Positions 14,447 through 24,607 of a DNA stretch of 64,000 nucleotides are shown piece after piece; the stretch's first letter is position 1, and each line of letters begins with the position of its first letter. The stretch is from Clostridiaceae bacterium. GTDB lineage: Bacteria; Bacillota_I; Bacilli_A; Erysipelotrichales; Coprobacillaceae. A program made the position numbers and the translations under genes. Location: positions 226,663-290,662 of the forward strand of contig CABJAS010000005.1 in NCBI GenBank assembly GCA_902363625.1. The letters run 5' to 3'. The notes beneath the pieces are model-generated. The model made no database searches, had not been told where the DNA came from, and saw nothing but the letters and a program-made list of their open reading frames with translations.

Positions 14447-15655
14447 ATGTCAATGATCATTGCAGTCAATGCCGGAAGTTCGTCTTTAAAATTTCAGCTT
14501 TATAAAATGCCTGGATATGAAGTGCTGGTTCAGGGAAATGTTGAAAGAATTGGTTTGGAGAGCGGACAGGCTGTTATTAAATACAATGGTAAAAAGGAAG
14601 TTATTCAAGATGTTTTCCCAACACATAAAGAAGGTGTCGATTTTATCTTAAAAGTATTATTGGATTATCATATCATCGATTCATTAGATGAAATTGAAGC
14701 CTGCGGACATCGTATTGTCCATGGCGGAGAATATTTCAATCAGTCTGTTATTGTTGATGAGGATGTTGTCAGCAAAGTAGAAGAACTGTGCGAACTGGCG
14801 CCATTACATAATCCGGCGCATCTAATCGGATATCGTGCTTTTAAAGAAGCATTGCCTAACAGTCGTCATGTTTTTGCGTTTGATACCGCTTTTCATCAAA
14901 CATTGGATAAAGAACGTTATTTATATGCACTGCCATATGAATACTATACTGATTTAGGTGTACGAAAATATGGGGCTCATGGATTAAGTCATCAATATGT
15001 TTCACAGCAGGTGATTGCACATTTAGGTAATCCAAAGCGTTCACGTATTATTGTGTGTCATTTAGGAAATGGGGCAAGTATTTCTGCCGTCGAAGATGGG
15101 AAATGCATCGATACCTCAATGGGCTTTACACCTTTAGCTGGAGTCATGATGGGAACACGCAGCGGTGATGTGGATCCATCGATCATGCCTTACTTATGCA
15201 AAAAGCTGAATAAAACGGCTCAGGAAGTGTTGGATATTTACAATAAAAAATCAGGAATGCTGGGAGTGTCCGGTATCTCATCAGATTCACGTGATGTTGA
15301 ACAAGCCTTGTTTAAAGAAGGAAATGAACGGGCATTATTGACCGGATTACTTTATGCAAGAAATGTCTCAAAATATATTGGCAGCTATGTGATGGAATTA
15401 GGCGGTGTCGATGTCATTGCCTTTACAGCCGGAATCGGCGAAAACGTACCTTATTTAAGAGCACTGATCATCGATGATGTCGCAAGAGCATTAGGCTGCC
15501 ACATCGATGTAGCGTTAAATAATCAGCGTTCTGATGAAAGCCGTGTCATTTCTTTACCGTCATCACAGGTAGAGGTCATGGTGGTGCCAACTAACGAAGA
15601 ATTAGTGATCGTTCGTGATACGGTGCGTTTACTTGGCATTAATGAAGGAGAATAA
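14447..15655 (+). CDS. ackA: Acetate kinase
   Basis: 402 residues from ATG 14447 (TTGGAGG site). It converts acetyl phosphate plus ADP to acetate plus ATP, the energy-yielding end of acetate fermentation. Landmarks: NAGSSSLKFQLY (8-19), GHRIVHGGEYF, FDTAFHQTL, GAHGLSHQYVS, CHLGNGASISAV, GVMMGTRSGDVDP and FTAGIGENVP, covering the ASKHA phosphate, adenosine and acetate sites. No phosphotransacetylase gene is adjacent. The nrnA gene follows after 2 bp, so the pair is an operon; PFOR at 34952 supplies the acetyl-CoA upstream in the pathway. Confidence 0.97.
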   Translation: MSMIIAVNAGSSSLKFQLYKMPGYEVLVQGNVERIGLESGQAVIKYNGKKEVIQDVFPTHKEGVDFILKVLLDYHIIDSLDEIEACGHRIVHGGEYFNQSVIVDEDVVSKVEELCELAPLHNPAHLIGYRAFKEALPNSRHVFAFDTAFHQTLDKERYLYALPYEYYTDLGVRKYGAHGLSHQYVSQQVIAHLGNPKRSRIIVCHLGNGASISAVEDGKCIDTSMGFTPLAGVMMGTRSGDVDPSIMPYLCKKLNKTAQEVLDIYNKKSGMLGVSGISSDSRDVEQALFKEGNERALLTGLLYARNVSKYIGSYVMELGGVDVIAFTAGIGENVPYLRALIIDDVARALGCHIDVALNNQRSDESRVISLPSSQVEVMVVPTNEELVIVRDTVRLLGINEGE

Positions 15656-15657
15656 GG

Positions 15658-16596
15658 ATGAGTATTTTTGAAACTATTAAGACTTATCAAAAAGTATGTC
15701 TGTATCGTCATGTCAATCCCGATTTTGATGCGTATGGCTCACAATTAGGGATGGCTCATATTCTGCGTCAGCATTTTCCTCAAATCAAGATCATGCTGAA
15801 AGGACAAAGAAATGAAGACCTTCTGACGAAATTAGAAGAAGATTATATATGGGATAGCTTTGAAGATGTCAGTGATGCTTTGGCGATTGTTTTAGATACC
15901 GCCAATCATGAGCGGATTGATGGAGAAGATTATGCACAATGTGCAGGCAGAATTAAAATTGACCATCATTTGATCGTTGATTCATTTGGTGATATAAACA
16001 TAGAGGAGCCGACTAAATCCTCGACTTCACAAATTGTCACGGAATTGTATCAGGCTTATTTTAAAGAACCGATGGATTGTCAGGCAGCCACTTGCTTATA
16101 TTTTGGAATGATTGCCGACTCCAATCGCTTTCTATTCCGCAGCACTGATGGAAGCACATTAAAAGCCGGTGCTTATTTGCTGGATTGTGGCATTGATATG
16201 GAAAATATTTATCAAAGAATGTACCTGCGTAAAGAAATTGATCTGCGTATCAATCGCTTTATCTTGAATCGTTATGAGTCAACTGCCAGCGGCATTGCTT
16301 ACTATACACTAAATCAGGCAGATTTAGATGAATTAGGTATTACCCGTGAACGCGGTTCTGATTATGTGAATATGCTGTCAAATATTCAGGAGTTTCGGGT
16401 ATGGATGGCAATTACTCAAAACTCAGAAGCGAATAACTGGCGTGTCAGTTTGAGAAGCCGTGATGTATCAGTGAATAAAGTCGCTGAACAATTTAATGGC
16501 GGCGGACATCAGCTGGCGAGTGGAGCGACTTTGGATTCGATTGATGATTTGCCTAAATTGATTGAAGCCATTGAGGAACAAATGAAAAGAGATTGA
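15658..16596 (+). CDS. nrnA: DHH/DHHA1 phosphoesterase, NrnA-like nanoRNase/pAp phosphatase
   Basis: 312 residues. N-terminal DHH domain with HVNPDFDAYGSQLG (18-31), DTANHERIDG (80-89) and DHH at 102-104, giving the Mn-binding centre; C-terminal DHHA1 domain with the substrate loop NGGGHQLASGAT near 280. NrnA removes nucleotides from very short RNAs and dephosphorylates pAp; some relatives hydrolyse pGpG or c-di-AMP products. It starts 2 bp after ackA with an AAGGA site overlapping the upstream end, so the two are co-transcribed. A terminator follows at once. Confidence 0.88.
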   Translation: MSIFETIKTYQKVCLYRHVNPDFDAYGSQLGMAHILRQHFPQIKIMLKGQRNEDLLTKLEEDYIWDSFEDVSDALAIVLDTANHERIDGEDYAQCAGRIKIDHHLIVDSFGDINIEEPTKSSTSQIVTELYQAYFKEPMDCQAATCLYFGMIADSNRFLFRSTDGSTLKAGAYLLDCGIDMENIYQRMYLRKEIDLRINRFILNRYESTASGIAYYTLNQADLDELGITRERGSDYVNMLSNIQEFRVWMAITQNSEANNWRVSLRSRDVSVNKVAEQFNGGGHQLASGATLDSIDDLPKLIEAIEEQMKRD

Positions 16597-16622
16597 GATT
16601 GTAATTGTTTACAATCTTTTTT
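16596..16622 (+). terminator. Terminator after ackA-nrnA
   Basis: AGATTGTAA (16596-16604) pairs with TTACAATCT (16609-16617), 4-base loop, then TTTTTTC. It overlaps the nrnA stop codon. Confidence 0.85.
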
Positions 16623-16692
16623 CTTAGTATAATAGTCATATAAAGTTCAAAAAAATCAGTTATAGTAATGAAAGAATATGTGGAGGCAATAT

Positions 16693-17370
16693 ATGAAGAC
16701 AAAAATACTTGTGGTAGATGATGAAATTCATATTCGTGAATTAATCAAGTTTTATCTGAATAAAGAAGGCTATGAGATAAGGGAAGCAAGCAATGGCGAA
16801 GAGGCTTTGGAAATCGTAGAGAATGAGTTTATTGACTTGGCTATTGTCGATGTCATGATGCCGATCATGGATGGCTATGAATTTGTAAAAGAAATGAAAG
16901 AAATTCGTGATATCCCAGCGATTATGCTGACGGCAAAAGGGACATCCGAAGATAAATTAAAAGGGTTTGATTTGGGTATTGATGATTACGTGGTAAAGCC
17001 TTTTGATGCACCTGAATTAATGGCACGTGTCAAAACTATTTTAAAAAGATATAGTGTCAATGCACAAAATATCATTACGATTGGCAATACGACACTAGAT
17101 GGGGATAAATATGAGATTCATTATAAAGGAGAAGTAATTCATTTACCGTTAAAGCAATTTGAATTGGTGTTTGAACTAGCTAAAAATCCCAATCAGATAT
17201 TCTCTCGTGAACAGCTGATCGAAAGGATTTGGGGCATGGATTATGATGGATTTGATCGTACCGTTGATGTTCATATTAAAAGAATTCGTGAAAATTTAGG
17301 ACATATCGATGATTTTAAAGTAGTAACGGTACGTGGACTGGGTTATAAAGTAGAAGTGGAAGCACAGTAG
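16693..17370 (+). CDS. OmpR/PhoB-family response regulator
   Basis: 225 residues from ATG 16693, chosen because TGGAGG lies 7 bp upstream. Receiver domain 1-120 with acidic pocket Asp9-Asp10-Glu11, phosphoacceptor Asp53 (AIVDVMMP), Thr in LTAKG and Lys in VVKPFD. C-terminal winged helix (about 130-223) with LKQFELVFELAKNP, EQLIERIWG and TVDVHIKRIRENL, ending in VRGLGYKVE. It would bind DNA as a dimer after phosphorylation by the histidine kinase encoded 3 bp downstream. The regulon cannot be inferred from the neighbours. Confidence 0.93.
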   Translation: MKTKILVVDDEIHIRELIKFYLNKEGYEIREASNGEEALEIVENEFIDLAIVDVMMPIMDGYEFVKEMKEIRDIPAIMLTAKGTSEDKLKGFDLGIDDYVVKPFDAPELMARVKTILKRYSVNAQNIITIGNTTLDGDKYEIHYKGEVIHLPLKQFELVFELAKNPNQIFSREQLIERIWGMDYDGFDRTVDVHIKRIRENLGHIDDFKVVTVRGLGYKVEVEAQ

Positions 17371-17373
17371 GCG

Positions 17374-18762
17374 ATGAAATCCATTTATGGAAAACTGATT
17401 CTTGGATTTCTTGTCAGTATTCTGATAAGTTTCTCCTTTGCCGGCTATTTTGTTCTTAAAAATAACTCAGAGGAGTTATCTGAATTTACCCGAGTGGAGT
17501 TGCAGGATGCCACACGACTGATCTTGAATCAAATGACTTATGTCGAAGATGATCAGGTGGGACAGGTACTTACTAATATTTCCGAATCTTTGAACGTGGC
17601 AATCCTAGTCAGCCATGATGATTCGGAGATTGTCTATGGACAGTTTAAGAAGCCGGATAAATTAGATGAGGCGATCTCTAATTTGAAAGAAAAAAAAGAT
17701 GGCTACATCGATATGCGAAATTCCTTCTTTCAAACGGTAGGAACCCATTTTGAAATCGACGGAACACAGTATACCTTGTTTGTACAGAAAAATATCTCTC
17801 AGCAGGAGAACATTTTTAAACATTCTGCATTATTGGCAGTTGGCTTTATTTTTATCGTGGGAAGTGTTGTCTTCTTGATTATTGCGGATATTATTGTTAA
17901 ACCGATTACTCGTTTGACTCGTGCTACTCAGGAGTTAGCAAAAGGAAATTACAAAGTCAGTGTTAATTATGTCGGCAATGACGAGATTGGACGATTAAAT
18001 AAAAGCTTTAACCTGATGGCACAGCAGCTGGGGAAAACCGAACAAACCCGTCAGCAGTTTATTTCCGATGTTTCCCATGAATTTCAAACTCCTTTAACGT
18101 CGATCAACGGGTTTGCGACCATATTAAAAAATGAGGATTTACCGCCTGAACAAAGAGAAAAATATACAGATATTATCTTGTTTGAGAGCCGACGTTTATC
18201 ACAGCTAAGTAAAAACATGCTGCAGCTGACGCTGCTGGATGGAGAAGACATTACCTTAAATGTTGAAAACTATTCGCTGACTGAGCAACTGCATCGTGTG
18301 ATCTCTTCTTTAGAAGAATTTGCTAAGCAGAAGGATATTGAAATCGATGTCAATATTCCTAAAAAAGACATTATGATCAGCGGGGATCAGAACCGTTTGG
18401 AGCAGGTGTGGATCAACTTGTTGAATAATGCGATTAAATATACGAATGAAGGCGGCTATATTTCCGTGAATTTAAAACGCAACAGTAAAGATGTTGAAGT
18501 CATGATCAGTGATACCGGAATCGGCATGGACGAAGAAGCACAGCGACATATTTTTGAACGCTTTTATCGTGAAGATAAAGCTCGCAGTGTGGGAGGAAAC
18601 GGATTAGGCTTAGCGATTGTCAAAAGCATCGTGGATCTTCATTTTGGAACGATTAAGGTGAAATCCCAAAAAGATGTCGGTTCAGAATTTTATGTGAATC
18701 TCCCATATGAAAGAAACAACGCTTTAAAAGAAGTCTTTAAATCATATCGTAAAGAAGGATAG
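17374..18762 (+). CDS. Membrane histidine kinase with HAMP domain
   Basis: 462 residues. TM1 about 8-28, an extracytoplasmic sensor of about 120 residues, TM2 about 152-171, HAMP about 172-225, HisKA with the phosphorylated His235 in SHEFQTPLTS, and an ATPase domain with NLLNNAIKYT (N box), DTGIGMDEEA (G1), FERFYREDKAR and GNGLGLAI (G2). It pairs with the response regulator just upstream. The sensor region has no family I recognise. A hairpin terminator overlaps the stop codon, closing the two-gene operon. Confidence 0.93.
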   Translation: MKSIYGKLILGFLVSILISFSFAGYFVLKNNSEELSEFTRVELQDATRLILNQMTYVEDDQVGQVLTNISESLNVAILVSHDDSEIVYGQFKKPDKLDEAISNLKEKKDGYIDMRNSFFQTVGTHFEIDGTQYTLFVQKNISQQENIFKHSALLAVGFIFIVGSVVFLIIADIIVKPITRLTRATQELAKGNYKVSVNYVGNDEIGRLNKSFNLMAQQLGKTEQTRQQFISDVSHEFQTPLTSINGFATILKNEDLPPEQREKYTDIILFESRRLSQLSKNMLQLTLLDGEDITLNVENYSLTEQLHRVISSLEEFAKQKDIEIDVNIPKKDIMISGDQNRLEQVWINLLNNAIKYTNEGGYISVNLKRNSKDVEVMISDTGIGMDEEAQRHIFERFYREDKARSVGGNGLGLAIVKSIVDLHFGTIKVKSQKDVGSEFYVNLPYERNNALKEVFKSYRKEG

Positions 18763-18785
18763 AGGAAGCTCCTCTATTTTTCTTT
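18759..18785 (+). terminator. Terminator after the two-component operon
   Basis: ATAGAGGA (18759-18766) pairs with TCCTCTAT (18770-18777) around a 3-base loop, followed by TTTTCTTTC. Confidence 0.85.
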
Positions 18786-18841
18786 CTTTATTTTTAAAGT
18801 CATTTATTATATAATAATATACTGAGACAAGGGGTGAGCAT

Positions 18842-21775
18842 ATGTATTTAAAAAGAATCGAACTACATGGTTTCAAATCATTTGCTGATCGTGTCAATCT
18901 AGAATTCCAACAGGGGATTACCGGAATCATCGGTCCCAATGGCTGCGGGAAAAGCAATATTACCGATGCCATTCGCTGGGTACTAGGCGAACAGTCAGTC
19001 AAATCATTACGTGGAACTTCGATGATCGATGTCATCTTTGCCGGTTCACAGGATCGTAAACCACAAAATGTGGCAGAGGTTACCCTCGTTTTTGATAATG
19101 CTGATCGTTATATTGACAACGATTATCAGGAAATTGAAATTACCAGAAGAATCTACCGTCATAATAATGAAGGGGAGTATTTATTAAATAAACAGCCCTG
19201 CCGTTTAAAAGACATCATTGATTTAATGATGGATACCGGATTAGGGCGTGATTCTCTATCCATGATCTCTCAGGGAAACATTTCCAGCTTTGCCGATTCT
19301 AAGCCGGAAGATCGTCGATCAATGTTTGAAGAAGCGGCTGGGGTTGCAAAGTATAAAAAAAGAAAGATCGAATCTTTAAAGCGATTAGAAAAAACAAATG
19401 ATAATCTGAGTCGTATCAGCGATATTGTCAATGAACTTGAAAAACAGATCATTCCCTTGAAAAAGCAAAAAGAAAAAGCAGAACAGTATTTAGCTTTAAG
19501 GAAACAACTGGAAGATATAGAGATTGGTTTGATCGTTTTTGAATCAAAAGAATTAAAAGATAAATTGGATCAGTTAAAAGCATCGATTGCATCTTTAGAA
19601 CGCTTTGATCAAGAATATAGTGGTGATTTAGCATCTAAAGAAGCTGTTTTGGAAACAAAGAAAAATAAGATGGTGATGCTGGATAAAGAGGTTGATGAAA
19701 TGCAGGTTGCCTTAATGCAGGCGATGGAAGAAGTCAATCAGCTATCCACCAGTAAAGTGCAGATCGATGAAAAACGCAAGCATATTATTGAAAATCAATC
19801 CGGGGCAGATCTGGAGCATAAGATTACCTCATTAAAGCAGATGCTGGGGGATATATTAAGCGAGTACAATAACCGTGTAGAGCGCTATGATCAGTCGCAA
19901 AAAGAAATCGATGAGCTGGAAGCAACACGCCAGTCCGTCAATAAGAAAATGGAAGGACTGCGTCAGCTGCATGAACAGCAGAATTCAAAATATAATACCC
20001 TAAAAACAAAGCAGATGCTTTTAAAAGAACAGCAGCAAAATCACAGTAACTATCAGTATGGGGTAAAAACGATTTTATCTTCTTCCATCAATGGTGTTAT
20101 CTCTGTCTTAGAAAAGATGGTGACACCCAAAGCTGGCTATGAGCAGGCAATCGGAACAGCCTTAGGAGCTGCAACCCAGTTTGTTTTAACTGAAAATCAA
20201 AACAGTGCCAGAACAGCTATTGCGTATTTAAAGAAGAATAAAGCCGGACGTGCTACCTTTTTACCTATTGATGCCTTATCTAAACGTACGGTGCGAGAAG
20301 ACCATTTATTAGTAGCTAAAAATACCAAAGGATTTTTGGGCATTGCCAGTGAATTTGTAGAGTATGAACCTAAATATGCAACGGTTATTGCGAATCAATT
20401 GGGGAATACTCTGATTGTAGACAGCATGGAGACAGCCAATGCATTAGCGAATAGTTTATATTATCGCTATAAGATCGTCACGATTAACGGAGATGTAGTG
20501 AATGTCGGTGGATCGATGACCGGAGGACAAAACCGTCAGCAGCAAAACAGTTATTCACATAAAAAAGAGATGGAAGACATTCAAAGCGAAATGACTTCTT
20601 TAGAAAGCAATGTGATTCATCTTAAAACACAGATCAATGAATTAGATTTAAGCAGTCGTGAATACAGTAATGAGCTGCTTCAAAAGAAGATTTCCTTTGC
20701 TCGTTTAGAAGAAGAGGTTTCATCTAAATTAGCTCAGTTTAAAAGTTTGAAGGCACAATATGAAACTCTGTCTAACGAAAAATTGGAAGTAAATCAGATT
20801 ATGAATGATGAAACTGAAAATGATGTCGTTAAACAGTTAAATGCGGCGATTCAAAAGCGTGATGATTTAACAGAATCCATCAAAGCGAAGCGTGAAAGCC
20901 GTATGGGCTATGTCAATGATAATGAAGCCTTGGAAGAAGAATTGCGTCAGATTCGTAAAGCGATGGCAGATGTAAAATCAAAACTGATGAATGAACGTGT
21001 TGAATTTACGAAAGTCGAGTCACAGCTAAGCAGTAAACTGGCTTATTTAAATGAAGAATATAAAATGACATTTGAATATGCAAGCGAAAATTACGGCAAT
21101 AAAGTGTATAATGAAGAAGCCCGCAGTGAAGTGTTTGCTTTGAAAACAGAAATTAAGCGATTAGGCAATATCAACTTAGATGCTATAGAAGAATACAAGA
21201 GTGTGAATGAACGCTATGAGCATTTAAATACACAGCGTATTGATTTATTAGAGGCACAAAACGGCTTGCTGAAAGCGATTGATGAGATGGATCATGTAAT
21301 GGTTACTCGATTTGATGAAACTTTCCATCGAATTAATGAAGAATTTAATGAAGTTTTTAGAGCGTTAATGGGTGGGGGACGAGCCTTGCTGAAATATACG
21401 GATCCGGATAACATTTTGGAAACCGGAGTCGATATTGATGTTCAGCCGCCGGGAAAATCGGTACAGAACATATCACTTTTCTCCGGTGGAGAAAAGGCTT
21501 TAATCGCTATTTCATGTTTATTTGCGATTTTAAAGGTGCGTCCGGTGCCAATGTGCATCTTAGATGAAGTGGAGGCGGCATTGGATCAAGCCAATGTAGA
21601 ACGTTTCGCTAAATATTTAAAGGAATTTGCCGGGAAAACACAATTTATCGTTGTGACACACAGACCGGGAACAATGGAGCAGTGTGATATCCTGTATGGG
21701 GCAACCATGCAGCAAAAAGGAGTTACAAAGCTAATCAGTGTTAAATTTGAAGATGTCGCTGAAACAGTGAACTAG
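18842..21775 (+). CDS. smc: Chromosome segregation ATPase SMC, short-armed
   Basis: 977 residues. N-terminal head with FKSFADRV and Walker A GPNGCGKSN (31-39), Q-loop in MISQGNISSF (141-150), N-arm coiled coil about 172-412, hinge about 413-562 ending in the glycine-rich NVGGSMTGG, C-arm about 563-780, then C head with signature SGGEK (881-885), Walker B ILDEVEAALD (906-915) and THRPGTME. SMC dimers with ScpAB organise and segregate the chromosome. Both arms are about 100 residues shorter than in the roughly 1190-residue SMCs of Bacillus, while every ATPase and hinge motif is intact. It leads the smc-ftsY-ylxM-ffh cluster; the rnc gene often found upstream is absent. Confidence 0.96.
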   Translation: MYLKRIELHGFKSFADRVNLEFQQGITGIIGPNGCGKSNITDAIRWVLGEQSVKSLRGTSMIDVIFAGSQDRKPQNVAEVTLVFDNADRYIDNDYQEIEITRRIYRHNNEGEYLLNKQPCRLKDIIDLMMDTGLGRDSLSMISQGNISSFADSKPEDRRSMFEEAAGVAKYKKRKIESLKRLEKTNDNLSRISDIVNELEKQIIPLKKQKEKAEQYLALRKQLEDIEIGLIVFESKELKDKLDQLKASIASLERFDQEYSGDLASKEAVLETKKNKMVMLDKEVDEMQVALMQAMEEVNQLSTSKVQIDEKRKHIIENQSGADLEHKITSLKQMLGDILSEYNNRVERYDQSQKEIDELEATRQSVNKKMEGLRQLHEQQNSKYNTLKTKQMLLKEQQQNHSNYQYGVKTILSSSINGVISVLEKMVTPKAGYEQAIGTALGAATQFVLTENQNSARTAIAYLKKNKAGRATFLPIDALSKRTVREDHLLVAKNTKGFLGIASEFVEYEPKYATVIANQLGNTLIVDSMETANALANSLYYRYKIVTINGDVVNVGGSMTGGQNRQQQNSYSHKKEMEDIQSEMTSLESNVIHLKTQINELDLSSREYSNELLQKKISFARLEEEVSSKLAQFKSLKAQYETLSNEKLEVNQIMNDETENDVVKQLNAAIQKRDDLTESIKAKRESRMGYVNDNEALEEELRQIRKAMADVKSKLMNERVEFTKVESQLSSKLAYLNEEYKMTFEYASENYGNKVYNEEARSEVFALKTEIKRLGNINLDAIEEYKSVNERYEHLNTQRIDLLEAQNGLLKAIDEMDHVMVTRFDETFHRINEEFNEVFRALMGGGRALLKYTDPDNILETGVDIDVQPPGKSVQNISLFSGGEKALIAISCLFAILKVRPVPMCILDEVEAALDQANVERFAKYLKEFAGKTQFIVVTHRPGTMEQCDILYGATMQQKGVTKLISVKFEDVAETVN

Positions 21776-21786
21776 GAGGACGACAG

Positions 21787-22767
21787 ATGGGATTTTTTAG
21801 TAAAGTAAAAGAGAAGATCGTTGGAAAATCAGCTAAACAAAATGAAAAATATGTTGCGGGGTTAGATAAATCAAATGCCAGTTTTTCAGACCGTATCAAT
21901 CAGTTAGCGGCACGTTTCAGAGAAATTGACGATGATTATTTTGAAGAATTGGAAAATATCTTAATTATGAGTGATGTTGGAGTCAACATGGTCATGAAAA
22001 TAGTGGATGAGATTAAAAAAGAAGTCCGCTTGCAAGGCATTACCGATCCTAAAGATATCAATGAGATCATCATTGATAAGATGTTTGTGATCTATGCTAA
22101 TGACAGTGTAATGACCAACACGATCAATTATCAGGAGAATGCCTTAACAGTCATCTTGATGGTAGGAGTCAATGGTGCGGGTAAGACAACCACCATTGCC
22201 AAGCTGGCACATCGAATGAAAGATGAAGGAAGAAACGTCATGTTGGTGGCAGGGGATACGTTCAGAGCGGGTGCTATTGATCAGCTAGCCGAATGGGCAA
22301 GACGCTTAGATGTTGAAATCATTGAAGGCAAGGAAGGCGGAGATCCTTCTGCCGCAGTATTCGATGGCATTAAGCAGGCAAAAGAAAAAAAGGCCGATGT
22401 GCTGATTATTGATACTGCCGGACGTTTGCAAAATAAGGTCAATTTAATGAACGAATTAGAAAAAATGAATCGTATCATTAAACGTGAAATTCCTGATGGA
22501 CCACATGAAACTTTATTAGTCGTAGATGCGACAACCGGACAAAACGGAGTATCACAAGCAACAGAATTTGCTAAAATTACAGAGATTACCGGCATTGTTT
22601 TAACTAAGATGGATGGAACCGCTAAAGGAGGTATCGTTCTTTCGATTAAAGATGCCCTGAATATACCGGTTAAATTCATTGGCTTAGGAGAAAAAATGGA
22701 TGATCTCCAGGCCTTTGACCTAGAACAATATGTCTATGGTTTATGTAAAAATCTGATGGGAGAATAA
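21787..22767 (+). CDS. ftsY: Signal recognition particle receptor FtsY
   Basis: 326 residues; SRP GTPase NG architecture. N domain about 30-110; G domain with P-loop GVNGAGKTT (127-135), [20 protein letters not shown] and [10 protein letters not shown], ending in the GLGEKMDDL segment. The acidic N-terminal A domain seen in E. coli is nearly absent, as is usual for Firmicutes; a short basic stretch ([12 protein letters not shown]) could bind the membrane. FtsY docks Ffh-ribosome complexes at the Sec translocon. The gene starts 11 bp after smc and is followed by ylxM after 1 bp. Confidence 0.97.
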   Translation: MGFFSKVKEKIVGKSAKQNEKYVAGLDKSNASFSDRINQLAARFREIDDDYFEELENILIMSDVGVNMVMKIVDEIKKEVRLQGITDPKDINEIIIDKMFVIYANDSVMTNTINYQENALTVILMVGVNGAGKTTTIAKLAHRMKDEGRNVMLVAGDTFRAGAIDQLAEWARRLDVEIIEGKEGGDPSAAVFDGIKQAKEKKADVLIIDTAGRLQNKVNLMNELEKMNRIIKREIPDGPHETLLVVDATTGQNGVSQATEFAKITEITGIVLTKMDGTAKGGIVLSIKDALNIPVKFIGLGEKMDDLQAFDLEQYVYGLCKNLMGE

Positions 22768-22768
22768 C

Positions 22769-23095
22769 ATGGACTCATTAGAAAAAACACAGCGTGTTAA
22801 TTTATTGATGGATATGTACGGTCAGTTGTTGACTGATAAACAATTAAGCTATTTGACGCTCTATTATGATGAAGATCTTTCTTTAGCGGAAATTGCTGAT
22901 GAAATGGAAGTTTCACGCAATGCAGTCTATGACAATCTTAAAAGAGCGATTGCTTTATTAGAAAGCTATGAAAAAAAATTAGGCTTATTGGAGAAGCATC
23001 AAAAAAGATTACAACTCATTGACCAGATTGAAGCATTTGAAGCAGAAGATCATGATAAGCTTTATACTTATCTGGAAAAAATCAAAAATATTTAG
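22769..23095 (+). CDS. ylxM: YlxM, SRP-associated HTH protein
   Basis: 108 residues with a sigma70-region-4-like helix-turn-helix ([20 protein letters not shown], then [20 protein letters not shown]) and a charged helical tail. YlxM is almost always encoded beside ffh in Firmicutes, and the streptococcal protein has been reported to modulate the SRP GTPases. Its position between ftsY (1 bp) and ffh (9 bp) fits that role. Despite the DNA-binding look it may act on RNA or protein. Confidence 0.93.
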   Translation: MDSLEKTQRVNLLMDMYGQLLTDKQLSYLTLYYDEDLSLAEIADEMEVSRNAVYDNLKRAIALLESYEKKLGLLEKHQKRLQLIDQIEAFEAEDHDKLYTYLEKIKNI

Positions 23096-23104
23096 GAGGC
23101 TATT

Positions 23105-24499
23105 ATGGCATTTGAATCATTATCGGAACGTTTGCAAAGTTCCATCAAGAAAATTCGTGGCCAAAGTTCATTAACTGAAGAAAATATGGACGAGATGCTT
23201 CGCGAGATTCGCTTAGCATTATTAGAAGCCGATGTTAACTTTAAAGTCGTTAAAAGTTTTATCCAAAACGTCAAAGAAAAAGCGTTAGGACAAGATGTCA
23301 TGGGATCTTTAACACCGGGACAGATGGTCGTTAAAATCGTACATGATGAATTAGTGGAATTATTAGGAACAGAAGTATCTGAAATCAATTTTACCAAGAA
23401 GCCAACAGTCATTATGATGGTCGGACTTCAAGGGGCCGGGAAAACAACAACCGGTGGTAAGATTGCTAATCTGATTCGTAAAAAATACAAGAAAAGTCCG
23501 TTATTAGTCGCTGCCGATATTTATCGTCCAGCCGCAATCGATCAGTTAGAAACATTGGGACGTTCATTAGATGTTCCTGTCTTTTCTAAAGGGACAGAAG
23601 TAAAACCGGAACAGATCGTAAGCGAAGCAATGGAGTACGCAAAAGAAAATAACCATGATGTTATTTTAATCGATACTGCCGGACGTTTACATATCGATGA
23701 ACTGCTGATGGATGAATTGCTTCATATTAAAGAGATTGCCCATCCGGATGAAATCTTGTTAGTTGTCGATGCTTTGACCGGACAGGATATCGTGAATGTG
23801 GCAAGCAGCTTTAATGAAAAATTATCCATTACCGGGGCTGTGTTAACCAAATTAGATGGGGATGCCCGTGGTGGTGGTGCTTTATCTATTCGTCACATTA
23901 CTCAAGTGCCAATCAAGTTTATCGGTACCGGTGAAAAATTAGATGCCTTAGACTTATTCTATCCTGAACGTATGGCTGACCGTATCTTAGGTATGGGAGA
24001 TGTCATGTCGCTGATCGAAAAAGCACAGGATGTTATTGATGAAAAGAGCGCTAAAAAATCTTTGGATCGTTTAACCTCAGGACAGTTCGGACTAGACGAT
24101 ATGCTCGACCAATTGAAACAGGTTCAAAAATTGGGGCCGATCTCTGGTATATTAAAGATGATTCCGGGCATGAATGGAGCGATTCCCAATGTCAATGATG
24201 AAGATGCGAAAAAGGAAATGGTCAAAACAGAAGCCATTATCAATTCGATGACCAAAGACGAACGCCGTGATCCTTCCGTGCTGAACGCAAAACGCAAGCT
24301 TCGTATTGCCAGTGGATGTGGGATGCAGGTTGCCGACATTAACCGTTTATTGAAGAAGTTTGAACAATCAAAAGCCATGATGGAAAACATGACGCGTATG
24401 AATCCAATGACGGGAATGATGAGCGGAAAACCAAAAAAAGCCCCAGTTGTACAGGGGAACCGTAAAAAAGAACGTCATAAAAAGAAGAAAAAACGTTAA
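23105..24499 (+). CDS. ffh: Signal recognition particle protein Ffh
   Basis: 464 residues. N domain 1-85, G domain with GLQGAGKTTT (107-116), DIYRPAAIDQL, DTAGRLHID, TKLDGDARGGG and FIGTGEKLDAL, then the M domain about 325-445 with the 4.5S/6S RNA-binding SGCGMQVADINRLLKKFEQ and a methionine-rich NMTRMNPMTGMM signal-binding loop. The basic tail RKKERHKKKKKR ends the protein. Ffh with scRNA recognises signal sequences on nascent chains and hands them to FtsY. Last gene of the smc-ftsY-ylxM-ffh operon, closed by a terminator. Confidence 0.97.
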   Translation: MAFESLSERLQSSIKKIRGQSSLTEENMDEMLREIRLALLEADVNFKVVKSFIQNVKEKALGQDVMGSLTPGQMVVKIVHDELVELLGTEVSEINFTKKPTVIMMVGLQGAGKTTTGGKIANLIRKKYKKSPLLVAADIYRPAAIDQLETLGRSLDVPVFSKGTEVKPEQIVSEAMEYAKENNHDVILIDTAGRLHIDELLMDELLHIKEIAHPDEILLVVDALTGQDIVNVASSFNEKLSITGAVLTKLDGDARGGGALSIRHITQVPIKFIGTGEKLDALDLFYPERMADRILGMGDVMSLIEKAQDVIDEKSAKKSLDRLTSGQFGLDDMLDQLKQVQKLGPISGILKMIPGMNGAIPNVNDEDAKKEMVKTEAIINSMTKDERRDPSVLNAKRKLRIASGCGMQVADINRLLKKFEQSKAMMENMTRMNPMTGMMSGKPKKAPVVQGNRKKERHKKKKKR

Positions 24500-24509
24500 T
24501 ATAAAAAAT

Positions 24510-24547
24510 GATTAAATGAAATTAACCTCTCATTTAATCTTTTTTTT
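24510..24547 (+). terminator. Terminator after ffh
   Basis: GATTAAATGA (24510-24519) pairs with TCATTTAATC (24530-24539), followed by eight T residues. Confidence 0.88.
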
Positions 24548-24607
24548 ATTATCTGTTTCTTTGTTTTCTACTCTATTTATTCAATTATAACATTCGAAAG
24601 AATATAG

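Noticed and set aside
18842..21775. smc as a truncated pseudogene
   Set aside because: Both arms are shortened equally, with head, hinge and signature motifs intact and an open frame throughout.
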